Below are positions 20,741 to 29,444 of a DNA stretch of 64,000 nucleotides, in pieces; the stretch's first letter is position 1; each line of letters starts with the position of its first letter. A program made the position numbers and the translations under genes. A model generated the notes under the pieces. It was not told where the DNA came from. It did not search any database and saw nothing but the letters and a program-made list of their open reading frames with translations. Origin of the DNA: Pseudomonas yamanorum (GTDB lineage: Bacteria; Pseudomonadota; Gammaproteobacteria; Pseudomonadales; Pseudomonadaceae); contig NZ_LT629793.1 of NCBI RefSeq assembly GCF_900105735.1, forward strand, positions 5,208,001 through 5,272,000. The letters are read 5' to 3'.

Positions 20741-20859
20741 AAAAAAAACCCGGGTTCTGGGGGGTGAATCCGGGCTAAGACCATTAGGAGTAAAACAAGG
20801 GCACGCAGTCCGTCGGTACCCAGGTCGACGCGTCACTTGGGGGAGATGCCACGCCGACA
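20741..20859 (-). ncRNA. rgsA: small RNA, probable RgsA (P16)
   Basis: RgsA is a roughly 120-nucleotide Pseudomonas sRNA, RpoS-dependent and indirectly controlled by GacA, that lies beside the tatD homologue in P. aeruginosa. Here the same spot carries a minus-strand terminator: CCCGGATTC and GAACCCGGG arms around ACCCCCCA, then eight U. An AATACT -10 element lies at 20870-20865 (TCAATACTTG in minus orientation). From the expected start to the end of the U-run is about 119 nucleotides, the length known for RgsA. The single-stranded TTTTACTCCTAATGG stretch before the terminator looks like a pairing seed. The ends are predicted, and the name rests on position, size and architecture. Confidence 0.75.
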
Positions 20860-21168
20860 TTTCAAGTATTGATCAGTATCCGATTCAGTCCAGCCGCATC
20901 TGATCGTTTTTTAAACAGATTTGGAATACGCGCGCTTCGGTTGAGTTCTCATGGGGTGCGATGCACAGGTGGCAATCCCCCGTTTTATTTCTGACTCAAA
21001 TCGGCTGATTCGTTGGCGTGCTGTAAGTTAAGTGCAAAGGTTGTTCATATAGGCGTTGCCCAGCGACCGTTCAGTCGGGATAATCCCGCGCACCGGGTAA
21101 AACGTTCCGACAAGCACCGCTTGGGGCACGCCACCCTCCCAATATCCATCTCTGCAGACCTTTTTCTT
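20860..21168. other. intergenic region between rgsA and the TetR gene
   Basis: 309 bases. The first part holds the probable rgsA promoter (AATACT, minus strand, 20865-20870). The rest should hold the promoter of the TetR gene, but I see no clear consensus pair, and no plausible gene or strong hairpin. Confidence 0.5.
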
Positions 21169-21822
21169 ATGCACAAAGAACCCCGCAAGGTCCGTGAGTT
21201 TCGCCGCCGCGAGCAGGAAATTCTCGACACCGCACTCAAGCTGTTCCTCGACCAGGGTGAAGACAGCGTCACCGTCGAGATGATTGCGGATGCCGTGGGT
21301 ATCGGCAAAGGCACCATCTACAAGCACTTCAAGTCCAAGGCCGAGATCTACCTGCGCCTGATGCTCGACTACGAGCGTGACCTGAACGAGTTGCTGCACT
21401 CGGCCGATGTCGACAAGGACAAGGAAGCGCTGTCCCGCGCCTACTTTGAGTTCCGCATGCGTGACCCGCAGCGCTACCGCCTGTTTGATCGCCTGGAAGA
21501 GAAAGTGGTGAAAGGCCATCAGGTGCCGGAAATGGTCGAGGAGTTGCACAAGATCCGCGCCTCGAACTTCGAGCGCCTGACCCTGCTCATCAAGGGTCGC
21601 ATCAGCGAAGGCAAGCTCGAAGACGTGCCGCCGTATTTCCACTACTGCGCCGCCTGGGCGTTGGTGCACGGCGCCGTGGCGCTGTACCACTCGCCGTTCT
21701 GGAGCAATGTGCTGGAAGATCAGGAAGGTTTTTTCCAATTCCTGATGGACATCGGCGTGCGCATGGGCAACAAGCGCAAGCACAGCACCGATTTGCCTAA
21801 CGCTGAAACGCCGGCCACTTGA
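21169..21822 (+). CDS. TetR/AcrR family transcriptional regulator
   Basis: A DNA-binding repressor-type regulator of 217 residues. The N-terminal helix-turn-helix spans about 12-60, with ILDTALKLFLDQGEDSVTVEMIADAVGIG followed by KGTIYKHFKSKAEIY, the TetR signature. The C-terminal ligand-binding domain is helical and carries no recognisable effector signature. ATG 21169 is the start that gives the MHKEPRKVREFRRREQ lead-in; an open frame upstream is not conserved-looking. The next gene lies 139 bases downstream on the same strand, so the target is unclear. Confidence 0.9.
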   Translation: MHKEPRKVREFRRREQEILDTALKLFLDQGEDSVTVEMIADAVGIGKGTIYKHFKSKAEIYLRLMLDYERDLNELLHSADVDKDKEALSRAYFEFRMRDPQRYRLFDRLEEKVVKGHQVPEMVEELHKIRASNFERLTLLIKGRISEGKLEDVPPYFHYCAAWALVHGAVALYHSPFWSNVLEDQEGFFQFLMDIGVRMGNKRKHSTDLPNAETPAT

Positions 21823-21961
21823 ATCATTCGCCAGCGTGATGGCGATATGATTTCCTGCCCAGCGCAGTAACCCAGGAATATACTCAGGCAAGGACCTTGC
21901 TAAAACTTGATTTTTCAGTCAGGTTTTGGCGTGCCCGAATTATCCTCTGCCGGAGTGATCC

Positions 21962-22930
21962 ATGATCGTTGATCGTCAAGGCAGGCGATTCCGCAATTTG
22001 CGGATCAGCCTGACCTCAGCCTGCAATTACGCCTGTACCTACTGCGTGCCCAACGGCAAGCGGCTGGTGGCTGCGCAGGACGAACTGTCGGCCGAGGCAA
22101 TGGCTCGTGGCGTCGAGTACCTGATCGAGGCTGCTGGCATTGAACGCCTGCGCATTACCGGTGGTGAACCGTTGGTCAGTCCCAAGCTGGAAGCCTTCAT
22201 GGGCGCAGTGGGGCAGATGGGCCTCAGTGACATCAGCCTGACCACCAACGGCCAACTGCTGGCGCGCAAACTGCCGCTGCTGGTGGAGGCAGGCATTCGC
22301 CGAATCAACGTCTCCCTCGATACCCTGGACGCCGACGCCTTCCGCAGCATCGCTCGCGGTGGCGACCTGGCCACCGTGCTTGATGGCATGGACCAGGCCA
22401 GCGCCGCCGGAATCAAGATCAAGGTCAACATGGTGCCGTTGCGCGGCCAGAACCTTGATCAGGTGATGCCGCTGCTCGACTACTGCCTGGAGCGTGGCTA
22501 CGAGCTGCGCTTTATCGAATTGATGCGCATGGGCCACCTGGCCACCGACTCCAACGCGTTCCTGCAGCAATTCGTCAGCCTTCAGCAATTGCTCAGCCTG
22601 ATCGGCGAACAACACGAATACCTGCAAGCCAACGCTCCGGTGGACGCCACTGCCGTGCGTTACGAAGTGCCCGGCAAAGGCTTCTTCGGTGTCATTGCCA
22701 ATGAAAGCGTGCCGTTCTGCCGGACCTGCTCGCGTTTGCGCCTGTCGTCCACCGGCTGGCTGCATGGCTGCTTGTCGTCGAGCAACCGCCACTACGTCGG
22801 CGACCTGCTGGACAAACCCCGCCACCAGGCTCTGCCGGCCTTGCAGCGCTTGTTGGTCAAGGCCTTGGGCGACAAGCAGGAGGTGGCATTCTCCGGCGGC
22901 GCCACCATCATGAAGATCATCGGCGGCTAG
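21962..22930 (+). CDS. moaA: GTP 3',8-cyclase (MoaA family radical SAM enzyme)
   Basis: MoaA starts molybdenum cofactor synthesis by rearranging GTP to 3',8-cyclo-GTP. It has 322 residues. The radical SAM cluster is in SACNYACTYC (C-x3-C-x2-C, about residues 20-27), ITGGEPL follows near 67, and the second cluster is built by CRTCSRLRLSSTG plus a later cysteine in LHGC. The C-terminus ends IIGG, matching the mobile Gly-Gly tail needed for catalysis. Pseudomonads often carry a second moaA elsewhere; this copy has no other moa gene beside it. The XdhC/MocA pair at 1.9 kb would use the same cofactor. Confidence 0.86.
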   Translation: MIVDRQGRRFRNLRISLTSACNYACTYCVPNGKRLVAAQDELSAEAMARGVEYLIEAAGIERLRITGGEPLVSPKLEAFMGAVGQMGLSDISLTTNGQLLARKLPLLVEAGIRRINVSLDTLDADAFRSIARGGDLATVLDGMDQASAAGIKIKVNMVPLRGQNLDQVMPLLDYCLERGYELRFIELMRMGHLATDSNAFLQQFVSLQQLLSLIGEQHEYLQANAPVDATAVRYEVPGKGFFGVIANESVPFCRTCSRLRLSSTGWLHGCLSSSNRHYVGDLLDKPRHQALPALQRLLVKALGDKQEVAFSGGATIMKIIGG

Positions 22931-23005
22931 TCCCGCAAGCTGGCGCAAAATCTGCATCTCGTGCCCATTCGCCGGTTTTCCGTCACCGGCCTTTGGAGAA
23001 TTAGG

Positions 23006-23611
23006 ATGCGTAGTCTGGTTTTGGTGCTGGCGTCACTCGCGCTGGGTGGCTGCATGACCGTCAGTGATATGGCCGAAGGCACGCGCTATCAGATGAGCGA
23101 CGCCGGGCTGCTGGACCACAGCGATACTCGCCGCGTCAATTCGGTCCGCATACAGCCGGACTCCTTCGTTTTCATCGCCCAGGGCGCCTTCACCCCGCCG
23201 GGCAGCGCCTATCCACGGCCTAACGTGGTGGCCGAGGAAGCCTTCAACGGCTTTGTCGAATACTTCCCGATGGTCCGCCGCGCCCGCAAACCCGAAGGCC
23301 TGGAACAGGCGATGTCTGAAGCCCGCGCGGCCGGTGCGCATTACCTGCTGTACTGCCGCTTTGCCCAGGCGGATGACCGGATCGGCAACGCCGATGAATG
23401 GTCTGACCAGGAGGCGGTGGATCGCCTGGGTATCGACACCGGCACCATTCAGGTCATGTTGATTGAGACCAGCACCCAGTATTTGATTGATACTGTGCGG
23501 ATTCACAGCCGTGGCGGTTTACTGACGTTCCACGACAACAAGCCTGATGATCTGATCGGCAAGCCCCTGGCGCACTACGCGCGCAGCCTGTTGGGCATGA
23601 GCGATCAGTAA
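23006..23611 (+). CDS. DUF4823-type lipoprotein
   Basis: A predicted lipoprotein of 201 residues. The signal peptide [16 protein letters not shown] ends in a lipobox (LGGC), so the protein should be cleaved before Cys16 and lipidated; Met at the next position favours the outer membrane. The mature part contains repeated [14 protein letters not shown] and [17 protein letters not shown] segments, as in DUF4823 proteins of Pseudomonas. No enzymatic motif is visible. The ATG is chosen for the signal peptide and the TTAGG just before it. The next gene is 17 bases downstream. Confidence 0.8.
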   Translation: MRSLVLVLASLALGGCMTVSDMAEGTRYQMSDAGLLDHSDTRRVNSVRIQPDSFVFIAQGAFTPPGSAYPRPNVVAEEAFNGFVEYFPMVRRARKPEGLEQAMSEARAAGAHYLLYCRFAQADDRIGNADEWSDQEAVDRLGIDTGTIQVMLIETSTQYLIDTVRIHSRGGLLTFHDNKPDDLIGKPLAHYARSLLGMSDQ

Positions 23612-23628
23612 GACACAAGGAGTACAGC

Positions 23629-24189
23629 ATGAGCGATTCGGCCAAGGCCAATGACCTGTTGGCGCAATTGCCCAAGGGCAAGGGGCCCGCACCGGTGCAT
23701 CTGTGGAACCCGGATTTTTGCGGCGATATCGACATGCGCATTGCCCGCGATGGCACCTGGTTCTATATGGGCACGCCGATTGGCCGCAAGCCGATGGTCA
23801 AGCTGTTCTCCAACATCATCCGCCGCGATGGCGATGATTACTTCCTGATCACCCCGGTGGAAAAGGTCGGGATCAAGGTCGATGACGCGCCCTTTGTCGC
23901 CGTCACCCTGGAAGTTGAAGGGCAGGGCGAAAGCCAGGTGCTGCGCTTTACCACCAATGTCGATGAACAGGTCGAGGCCGGTATCGAACATCCGCTGCGG
24001 GTGGTGATTGACCCGGAAACCCAGGAACCCTCGCCGTACCTGCGGGTGCGCACCAACCTCGAAGCCTTGGTCCATCGCAATGCGTTCTATCAGTTGGTGG
24101 AGTTGGCGGTGACCCGTCCGATCAACGGTAAGAACTGGCTTGGCGTCTGGAGCGGCGGGGTATTTTTCCCCATCGGCCTGGAGCCCTGA
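23629..24189 (+). CDS. DUF1285 domain protein
   Basis: A soluble cytoplasmic protein of 186 residues with the DUF1285 pattern: [17 protein letters not shown] near 23, [21 protein letters not shown] near 43, and [17 protein letters not shown] near 143. Structures of the family show two small beta-rich domains; no function is established. ACAAGGAG precedes the ATG. It follows the lipoprotein gene closely and may be cotranscribed with it. Confidence 0.85.
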   Translation: MSDSAKANDLLAQLPKGKGPAPVHLWNPDFCGDIDMRIARDGTWFYMGTPIGRKPMVKLFSNIIRRDGDDYFLITPVEKVGIKVDDAPFVAVTLEVEGQGESQVLRFTTNVDEQVEAGIEHPLRVVIDPETQEPSPYLRVRTNLEALVHRNAFYQLVELAVTRPINGKNWLGVWSGGVFFPIGLEP

Positions 24190-24259
24190 GGCTGATTTCT
24201 CGCTCTCCCTGAAATAATTCGCTTGCTGAAGCCGGGCGCTTTCGGTTATAAATTTGTAC

Positions 24260-24973
24260 ATGATTAGACATGTCCGATTTGATAAGAAAAAACGCGTCGT
24301 CGACGAGCTGATCCGCCGTATCGAGGGTGGAGTGATGGCTGACGGTGTCCTGCTGCCAGGCGAGCATCAGTTGGCCGAAGAGTTTTCCGTCAGCCGCGGC
24401 ACCCTGCGTGAAGCCCTGGCCGAACTCAAGCGCCGCAGCTACATCGCCACTCAGAGCGGTGTGGGCTCCATCGTCACTTTCGACGGTATGGTGCTCGACC
24501 AGCGCAGCGGCTGGGCCCAGGCCCTCGCCGACACCGGCGCAGTGGTCACCTCCGAAATCCTGCGCCTGGAAGCAGTCACCCGCCCGGACCTGCTCAGCAG
24601 TCACGGCAGTGACCAATTCATCGCCCTCGATCGCCGCCGTCGCGCCGCCGACGGCACGCTCGTGTCCCTGGAGCGCTCGCTGATGCCGGCCTCCGGTGGT
24701 CTCGAGAGCCTGCCGCAAGTCGGCCTGATCGATAACTCCCTGACCATCACCCTGGCAGCCTACGGCTACGTCGGCGCCACCGGCAGCCAATGGATCGGTG
24801 CCGAGCCGTTGAACGAAGAAGACGCCCAATTGCTGGGGCGGCCGGTGGGCACGGTGTTCCTCAAGGCCCTGCGCACCACGTACGACCGGCAGGACCGGTT
24901 CATGGAATCCGTCGAAAGCCTGCTCGACCCTCTGCACTTCCGCCTGCACCTTCAATTTGGAACACCGACATGA
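24260..24973 (+). CDS. GntR family regulator, HutC/UTRA subfamily
   Basis: A regulator of 237 residues: winged helix at about 8-72 (GEHQLAEEFSVSRGTLREAL), then a UTRA ligand-binding domain from about 90 with SLERSLMP and the C-terminal RTTYDRQDRFMESVESL segment. HutC-type regulators sense the substrate or an intermediate of the pathway they control. It is the first gene of a four-gene locus and its stop overlaps the next ATG (ATGA), so it is probably self-regulating. TATAAA lies 12 bases before the ATG, and GACATGTC, a perfect palindrome, lies just inside the gene. It corresponds to YegW in the E. coli locus of similar content. Confidence 0.88.
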   Translation: MIRHVRFDKKKRVVDELIRRIEGGVMADGVLLPGEHQLAEEFSVSRGTLREALAELKRRSYIATQSGVGSIVTFDGMVLDQRSGWAQALADTGAVVTSEILRLEAVTRPDLLSSHGSDQFIALDRRRRAADGTLVSLERSLMPASGGLESLPQVGLIDNSLTITLAAYGYVGATGSQWIGAEPLNEEDAQLLGRPVGTVFLKALRTTYDRQDRFMESVESLLDPLHFRLHLQFGTPT

Positions 24974-25971
24974 CCGCCACCACCCGCGCCCTCGGCGCCT
25001 TCTATGGCCTGGCCCTGGGCGATGCGTTGGGCATGCCCACCCAGTCCCTGAGCCGCGAGCAGGTCAAGGCGCGTTTCGGCGCGATCACCGCCCTGGAAGA
25101 TGCCGACGCCGATCAGCCGATCGCACCGAACATGCCCAAGGGGTCGATCACCGATGACACCGAACAGGCGATTCTCGTCGGCCAGTTGCTGGTAGACGGC
25201 CAAGGCAAGATTGAACCCACCGAACTGGCCCAGCGCCTGATCGACTGGGAAGCGGTGATGCGCGCCAAGGGATCCCAGGATTTGCTGGGCCCGTCCACCA
25301 AACGGGCGATCGACATGATCCTGGCGGGCCATACCCCGGAAGAATCCGGGCGCTACGGCACTACCAATGGCGCCGCCATGCGCATCACCCCGGTGGGCAT
25401 CGCGGCGGACGTCAATGACCCTGCGCAGTTTATCCAGGCGGTGATCCAGGCGTGCCAGGTCACACACAACACCAACCTGGGCATCTCCAGCGCCGCAGCC
25501 GTGGCCGCGGTAGTTTCCGCCGGGATCAACGGTGTCGACCTGGGCGAAGCGCTGAACATCGGCACCCAGATCGCCCAGCAGGCGGAAAACCATGGCCACT
25601 GGATTGCCGGTGGGCGCATCGCCACCCGCATCAGTTGGGCGCGCACCTTGAGCGTCGACAGCGGCGACAAGGCGCTGTTTACCGACCTGCTCTACGAATT
25701 GATCGGCACCTCGGTGGCGTCCCAGGAATCGGTGGTGGTGTCGTTTGCCCTCGCACAGCAAGTCGCGGTGGGTGAAGTGAATGCCTTCGAAGCCCTGTGC
25801 ATGGCCGCCAGCCTTGGCGGCGACACCGACACCATCGCCGCGATTCTCGGCGCAATGCTCGGTGCGTGCCTGGGGATGCAGTGCTGGCCTGAGGCGATGA
25901 TTGAGCAGGTCAAGCAGGTTAACGGCCTGGAACTGGAACCCTTGGTCCAAGGCCTGCTCGATCTGCGCTGA
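24970..25971 (+). CDS. ADP-ribosylglycohydrolase family protein
   Basis: An enzyme of the DraG/ARH fold, which removes ADP-ribose or cleaves related N-glycosidic bonds with two magnesium ions. It has 333 residues. The metal motifs are both present: GSITDDTEQA near 58 and GGDTDTIAAILGAM near 281; LALGDALGMPTQ near 14 is the N-terminal signature. No DNA- or ubiquitin-directed domains are attached. Its place between a GntR regulator, a nucleobase permease and a sugar kinase points to small-molecule nucleoside turnover rather than protein de-ADP-ribosylation; that is inference. It corresponds to YegU. Confidence 0.85.
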   Translation: MTATTRALGAFYGLALGDALGMPTQSLSREQVKARFGAITALEDADADQPIAPNMPKGSITDDTEQAILVGQLLVDGQGKIEPTELAQRLIDWEAVMRAKGSQDLLGPSTKRAIDMILAGHTPEESGRYGTTNGAAMRITPVGIAADVNDPAQFIQAVIQACQVTHNTNLGISSAAAVAAVVSAGINGVDLGEALNIGTQIAQQAENHGHWIAGGRIATRISWARTLSVDSGDKALFTDLLYELIGTSVASQESVVVSFALAQQVAVGEVNAFEALCMAASLGGDTDTIAAILGAMLGACLGMQCWPEAMIEQVKQVNGLELEPLVQGLLDLR

Positions 25972-25986
25972 GCACCGCAGATCAAA

Positions 25987-26079
25987 AATGTGGGAGCTGG
26001 CTTGCCTGCGATAGCGGTCGATCAGTGAATGCATCATCGGCTGACACTTCGCTATCGCAGGCAAGCCAGCTCCCACATT
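25987..26079. repeat. REPIN-type palindromic repeat, family A
   Basis: AATGTGGGAGCTGGCTTGCC and its inverse complement flank a central segment of about 30 bases. It lies inside the putative salvage operon, between the glycohydrolase and the permease, where it could dampen readthrough or stabilise the upstream mRNA. Confidence 0.88.
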
Positions 26080-26168
26080 GATCGCGCCGAGTCAGGACGA
26101 CCGGAACACAGATTCAACTTGCCAACCTGCCACAACCACAAAAAAACAGGCATCAGGAGCACCCCACC

Positions 26169-27635
26169 ATGAGTACGTCCTCTTCCGGCCAAAGCGCCGG
26201 GCAATTGGAAACACGCGGCATCGAGCCGGTCCCGGAAGGCGAGTGCAACGGCCATCCGCTGCAACTGTTCTGGGTCTGGTTTGCGGCCAACATCAGCATC
26301 CTCGGCTTGCCCCTGGGCGCGACCCTCGTGGCGTTTCGCGGCCTGGCAATCTGGCAGGCAATCATCGTGGCGATCCTCGGCGCCGCCGGCTCGTTTGCGG
26401 TGGTGGGCATCATCTCCATCGCCGGCCGTCGTGGCCGTGCACCGAGCCTGACCCTGTCCCGGGCGATCTTTGGCGTACGCGGCAATATCGGCCCGACGCT
26501 GGTGTCGCTGATGTCGCGTCTGGGCTGGGAAACCGTCAACACCACCACGGCGGCATTCGTGCTGCTGTCGTTGTGCTCGATCCTGTTCAACTCGCCGGTT
26601 GCCGCCAAAAGCGCGCCGGTACTGACCCTGCTGTTCATTGGCATCTTCGTGCTGCTGACCCTCGCCGTATCGGGCCTGGGCCACGCCACCTTGCTGGTGA
26701 TCCAGAAGTGGGCCACCTACGTGTTCGGCGCACTGAATATCCTGGTGGGCGGTTTCCTCTGCGCCACCATCGACTGGAGCGCGGTGTTCAACGCCACGCC
26801 AGCGCCGTTGAGCGCGATGATCATCGGCATCGGCACCATGGCGGCCGGTACCGGCATCGGCTGGGCCAACGCCGGTGCCGACATGTCGCGCTACCAGCAC
26901 CGCAGCGTCAAGGCCGTGCGCCTGGTAGCGTCTGCCGCCTTCGGTGCGGGGATTCCGCTGGTGCTGTTGATCACCCTCGGCGGTTTGCTGTCGGTGGGCA
27001 ACAACGACCTGGCGTCGGCCACTGACCCGATCATCGCGATCCGCGACATGCTGCCGACCTGGATGGCCGTGCCATACCTGATCACCGCGTTTGGCGGGCT
27101 GCTGTTGTCCAACAACCTGTCGGTGTACTCGGCTGGCCTCACCACCTTGACCCTCGGCTTGAAGGTCAAGCGCGTGCACGCGGTGATCGTCGACATCGTC
27201 GCGATCTTCGCCGGGTCGATCTACTTCATGCTGATCGCCGACAGTTTCTATGGTCCGTTCATCACCTTCATCTCGTTGCTGGCGGTGCCAATCACCGCCT
27301 GGGTCGGGATCTTTGTGGTCGACCTGATCCATCGCCATTACTACAGCCCCAAAGACCTGCTGGACGTGACGCCAAGCAGTGCCTACTGGTATCGCGGCGG
27401 GGTTGAATGGCGTGCATTTGGCGCCTGGGCGATTGCGATTGTGCTGGGTTTCAGCTTCACCACCATCGGCACGACGGCCGAGAACATCTGGTTCGCCGGG
27501 CCGCTGTCCGATTCGTGGCTGGGCCATAACGGCCTGGGTTGGATCGTCACCTTCCTGGTGGCCGGCGGGATTTACGCGGTACTGGGTGGCGCGGCTGATC
27601 GTCGTCCGGCTTTGGTAGAGAGCGCTAATGTCTAG
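26169..27635 (+). CDS. NCS1 family purine/cytosine-type permease
   Basis: A cation symporter of the nucleobase:cation symporter-1 family, in the inner membrane. It has 488 residues and about 12 hydrophobic segments, beginning after a hydrophilic N-terminus at about residue 32. GIEPVPEGECNGHPLQLFWVWFAAN-type entry sequence, SRAIFGVRGN near 97, and GWANAGADMSRY near 235 are as in CodB/PurP-like permeases. The substrate cannot be fixed by eye (cytosine, purine, nucleoside or a modified base). It takes the position held in E. coli by YegT, which belongs to a different transporter family. Confidence 0.87.
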   Translation: MSTSSSGQSAGQLETRGIEPVPEGECNGHPLQLFWVWFAANISILGLPLGATLVAFRGLAIWQAIIVAILGAAGSFAVVGIISIAGRRGRAPSLTLSRAIFGVRGNIGPTLVSLMSRLGWETVNTTTAAFVLLSLCSILFNSPVAAKSAPVLTLLFIGIFVLLTLAVSGLGHATLLVIQKWATYVFGALNILVGGFLCATIDWSAVFNATPAPLSAMIIGIGTMAAGTGIGWANAGADMSRYQHRSVKAVRLVASAAFGAGIPLVLLITLGGLLSVGNNDLASATDPIIAIRDMLPTWMAVPYLITAFGGLLLSNNLSVYSAGLTTLTLGLKVKRVHAVIVDIVAIFAGSIYFMLIADSFYGPFITFISLLAVPITAWVGIFVVDLIHRHYYSPKDLLDVTPSSAYWYRGGVEWRAFGAWAIAIVLGFSFTTIGTTAENIWFAGPLSDSWLGHNGLGWIVTFLVAGGIYAVLGGAADRRPALVESANV

Positions 27636-28548
27636 ATTGCTGCACAGCGGCCAGGTCATCGTCGACCTGGTCATGTCCCTCGACACATTGCCCGCCACCG
27701 GCGGCGATGTATTGGCCAACTCCGCCAGCTTCGAAGCCGGCGGCGGCTTCAACGTGATGGCCGCCGCCCGACGCAACGGGTTACCGGTCGTGTATCTGGG
27801 CCGTCACGGCAACGGCCGCTTCGGTGATCTGGCACGTGCGGCAATGCAAGCCGAAGGCATTGAAATGGCCCTGGCTGCCAGCGACGACAAAGACACCGGC
27901 CTGTGTGTGTCCCTGACCGAAGTCACCACCGAGCGCACCTTCATCTCCCACATCGGCGCCGAAGGTGACCTGCTGGCGCAAGACCTGGCCAGCGCAGTGC
28001 CCCACGCCGACGACTATGTGTACGTCAGCGGCTACAGCCTGCTGCTGGAGGGCAAGGCCCGGGCGTTGCTCGATTGGCTGCTGGCGTTGCCGCAGGAGAT
28101 CACCGTGGTGTTCGATCCGGGCCCGCTGGTGAAGGCACCGGACTCGGCCTTGATGGTCGCCCTGTTGCCGCGTATCGACATCTGGACCAGCAACGGTCCG
28201 GAAGCACTGGCCTTCACCGGCGCCAGCGACCTTGCGGGCGCATTGCTCAAGCTCAACGACCACCTGTCCGCCGACACCTTGCTGGTGGTGCGCGATGGGC
28301 CGAATGGCTGTTGGGTCAGCCGTAACGGGCAGGCCGAACATGTGCCGGGATTCAAGGTCCAGGCGGTGGACAGCAATGGTGCGGGAGATGCCCACGCCGG
28401 AGTGTTTATCGCCGGCCTGGCCAACTGTTTGGCGCCTGTTGTCGCGGCACGTCGCGCGAATGCGGCGGCGGCCTTGGCGGTCACGCGCTGGGGGCCGGCC
28501 ACGTCACCGGGCACGGCTGAAGTGGACGCGTTGTTGAGTGCGGGCTGA
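27628..28548 (+). CDS. PfkB family sugar/nucleoside kinase
   Basis: A ribokinase-fold kinase of 306 residues. The N-terminal signature is GGGFNVMAAARRNG near 32 and the ATP/catalytic motif is DSNGAGDAHAGVF near 250, where the aspartate of GAGD is the base. The family phosphorylates ribose, other sugars or nucleosides. Its ATG lies eight bases inside the permease gene, so the two are coupled. With the glycohydrolase-family gene it suggests import, cleavage of a glycosidic bond, and phosphorylation of the sugar or nucleoside. It corresponds to YegV. Confidence 0.88.
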   Translation: MSRLLHSGQVIVDLVMSLDTLPATGGDVLANSASFEAGGGFNVMAAARRNGLPVVYLGRHGNGRFGDLARAAMQAEGIEMALAASDDKDTGLCVSLTEVTTERTFISHIGAEGDLLAQDLASAVPHADDYVYVSGYSLLLEGKARALLDWLLALPQEITVVFDPGPLVKAPDSALMVALLPRIDIWTSNGPEALAFTGASDLAGALLKLNDHLSADTLLVVRDGPNGCWVSRNGQAEHVPGFKVQAVDSNGAGDAHAGVFIAGLANCLAPVVAARRANAAAALAVTRWGPATSPGTAEVDALLSAG

Positions 28549-28586
28549 TTCGGCAGAATAGTCGCCATTCAGCATGGAGCAGCGTC

Positions 28587-29315
28587 ATGACCCAGAACAT
28601 CTACGACACCGAGGTTTTCTTCGAGGGCTACAGCAAAATGGGGCGCTCGGTAGAAGGCCTCGCCGGCGCTCCGGAGTGGCCGGCGTTGCAAGCCATGCTG
28701 CCGTCGATGCCGGGGTTGAAAGTGGTGGACCTGGGTTGCGGCTATGGCTGGTTCAGTCGTTGGGCCCAAGAGCAGGGCGCCGAACAGGTGCTGGGGCTGG
28801 ATGTCTCGCAAAAGATGCTGGCGCGAGCAAAGGAGATGACGTCCACTTCGGCGATTACTTACGGCATCGCCGACCTGGAAAAACTCGACCTTCCGGATGC
28901 CGCTTTCGACCTGGCCTACAGCTCATTGGCGTTTCATTACATCGTCGATCTGAAAGGCCTGTTCGCGCGCATCCATCAAGCGTTGGTCCCGGGCGGGCGG
29001 TTGGTGTTTTCCATCGAACACCCGATCTTCATGGCGCCTCGGCAACCGGACTGGCTGATTGATGAGCAAGGGCGCAAGAGCTGGCCGGTGGACAGCTATC
29101 AATTGGAAGGGCCACGGGTGACCAACTGGTTGGCGGATGGCGTGATCAAGCAGCATCGCACGGTTGGCACGTTGCTGACGCTGTTGATCCAGGCAGGGTT
29201 CACCCTGACCCATGTAGACGAGTGGGGCCCCAGCGAAGCGGACCTGAAGGCCCGCCCCGCACTGGCAGAAGAGCTTGAGCGCCCAATGATGCTACTGGTG
29301 GCCGCCCACCGCTGA
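28587..29315 (+). CDS. class I SAM-dependent methyltransferase
   Basis: A methyltransferase of 242 residues with the SAM motif I VVDLGCGYGWFSRWA near 48, the acidic residue of motif II in LGLDVSQKML near 70, and the post-motif LAYSSLAFHYIVDL near 110 (Methyltransf_11 type). The substrate is not evident. It starts 38 bases after the kinase gene; whether it belongs to the same operon is not clear. A palindromic repeat follows the stop. Confidence 0.85.
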   Translation: MTQNIYDTEVFFEGYSKMGRSVEGLAGAPEWPALQAMLPSMPGLKVVDLGCGYGWFSRWAQEQGAEQVLGLDVSQKMLARAKEMTSTSAITYGIADLEKLDLPDAAFDLAYSSLAFHYIVDLKGLFARIHQALVPGGRLVFSIEHPIFMAPRQPDWLIDEQGRKSWPVDSYQLEGPRVTNWLADGVIKQHRTVGTLLTLLIQAGFTLTHVDEWGPSEADLKARPALAEELERPMMLLVAAHR

Positions 29316-29333
29316 TTCCGTGGCTGCAAACCC

Positions 29334-29440
29334 GATCAAAAAATGTGGGAGCGGGCTTGCTCGCGAAGGCGGTGGGTCAGCCAATGAATCTGGCACTGAT
29401 ACACCGCCTTCGCGAGCAAGCCCGCTCCCACATTTTGATC
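29334..29440. repeat. REPIN-type palindromic repeat, family B
   Basis: ATGTGGGAGCGGGCTTGCTC and its inverse complement, with GATCAAAA/TTTTGATC tails. It sits in the convergent gap between the methyltransferase and a minus-strand gene. Differs from family A in GCGGGCTTGCTCGCGAA in place of GCTGGCTTGCCTGCGAT. Confidence 0.88.
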
Positions 29441-29444
29441 CGCT

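Noticed and set aside
21013..21168. N-terminal extension of the TetR gene
   Set aside because: The extra 52 codons have no ribosome site and no TetR-like content; the DNA-binding domain begins 12 residues after the ATG at 21169.
26052..27776. Minus-strand frame opposite the NCS1 permease
   Set aside because: The predicted protein is Gln/His/Arg-rich noise, typical of the reverse of hydrophobic membrane-protein codons.
29343..29440. Possible CRISPR repeat
   Set aside because: The palindromic units occur once per site, are spread over 50 kb and have no regular spacers, so they are REP-type elements, not an array.
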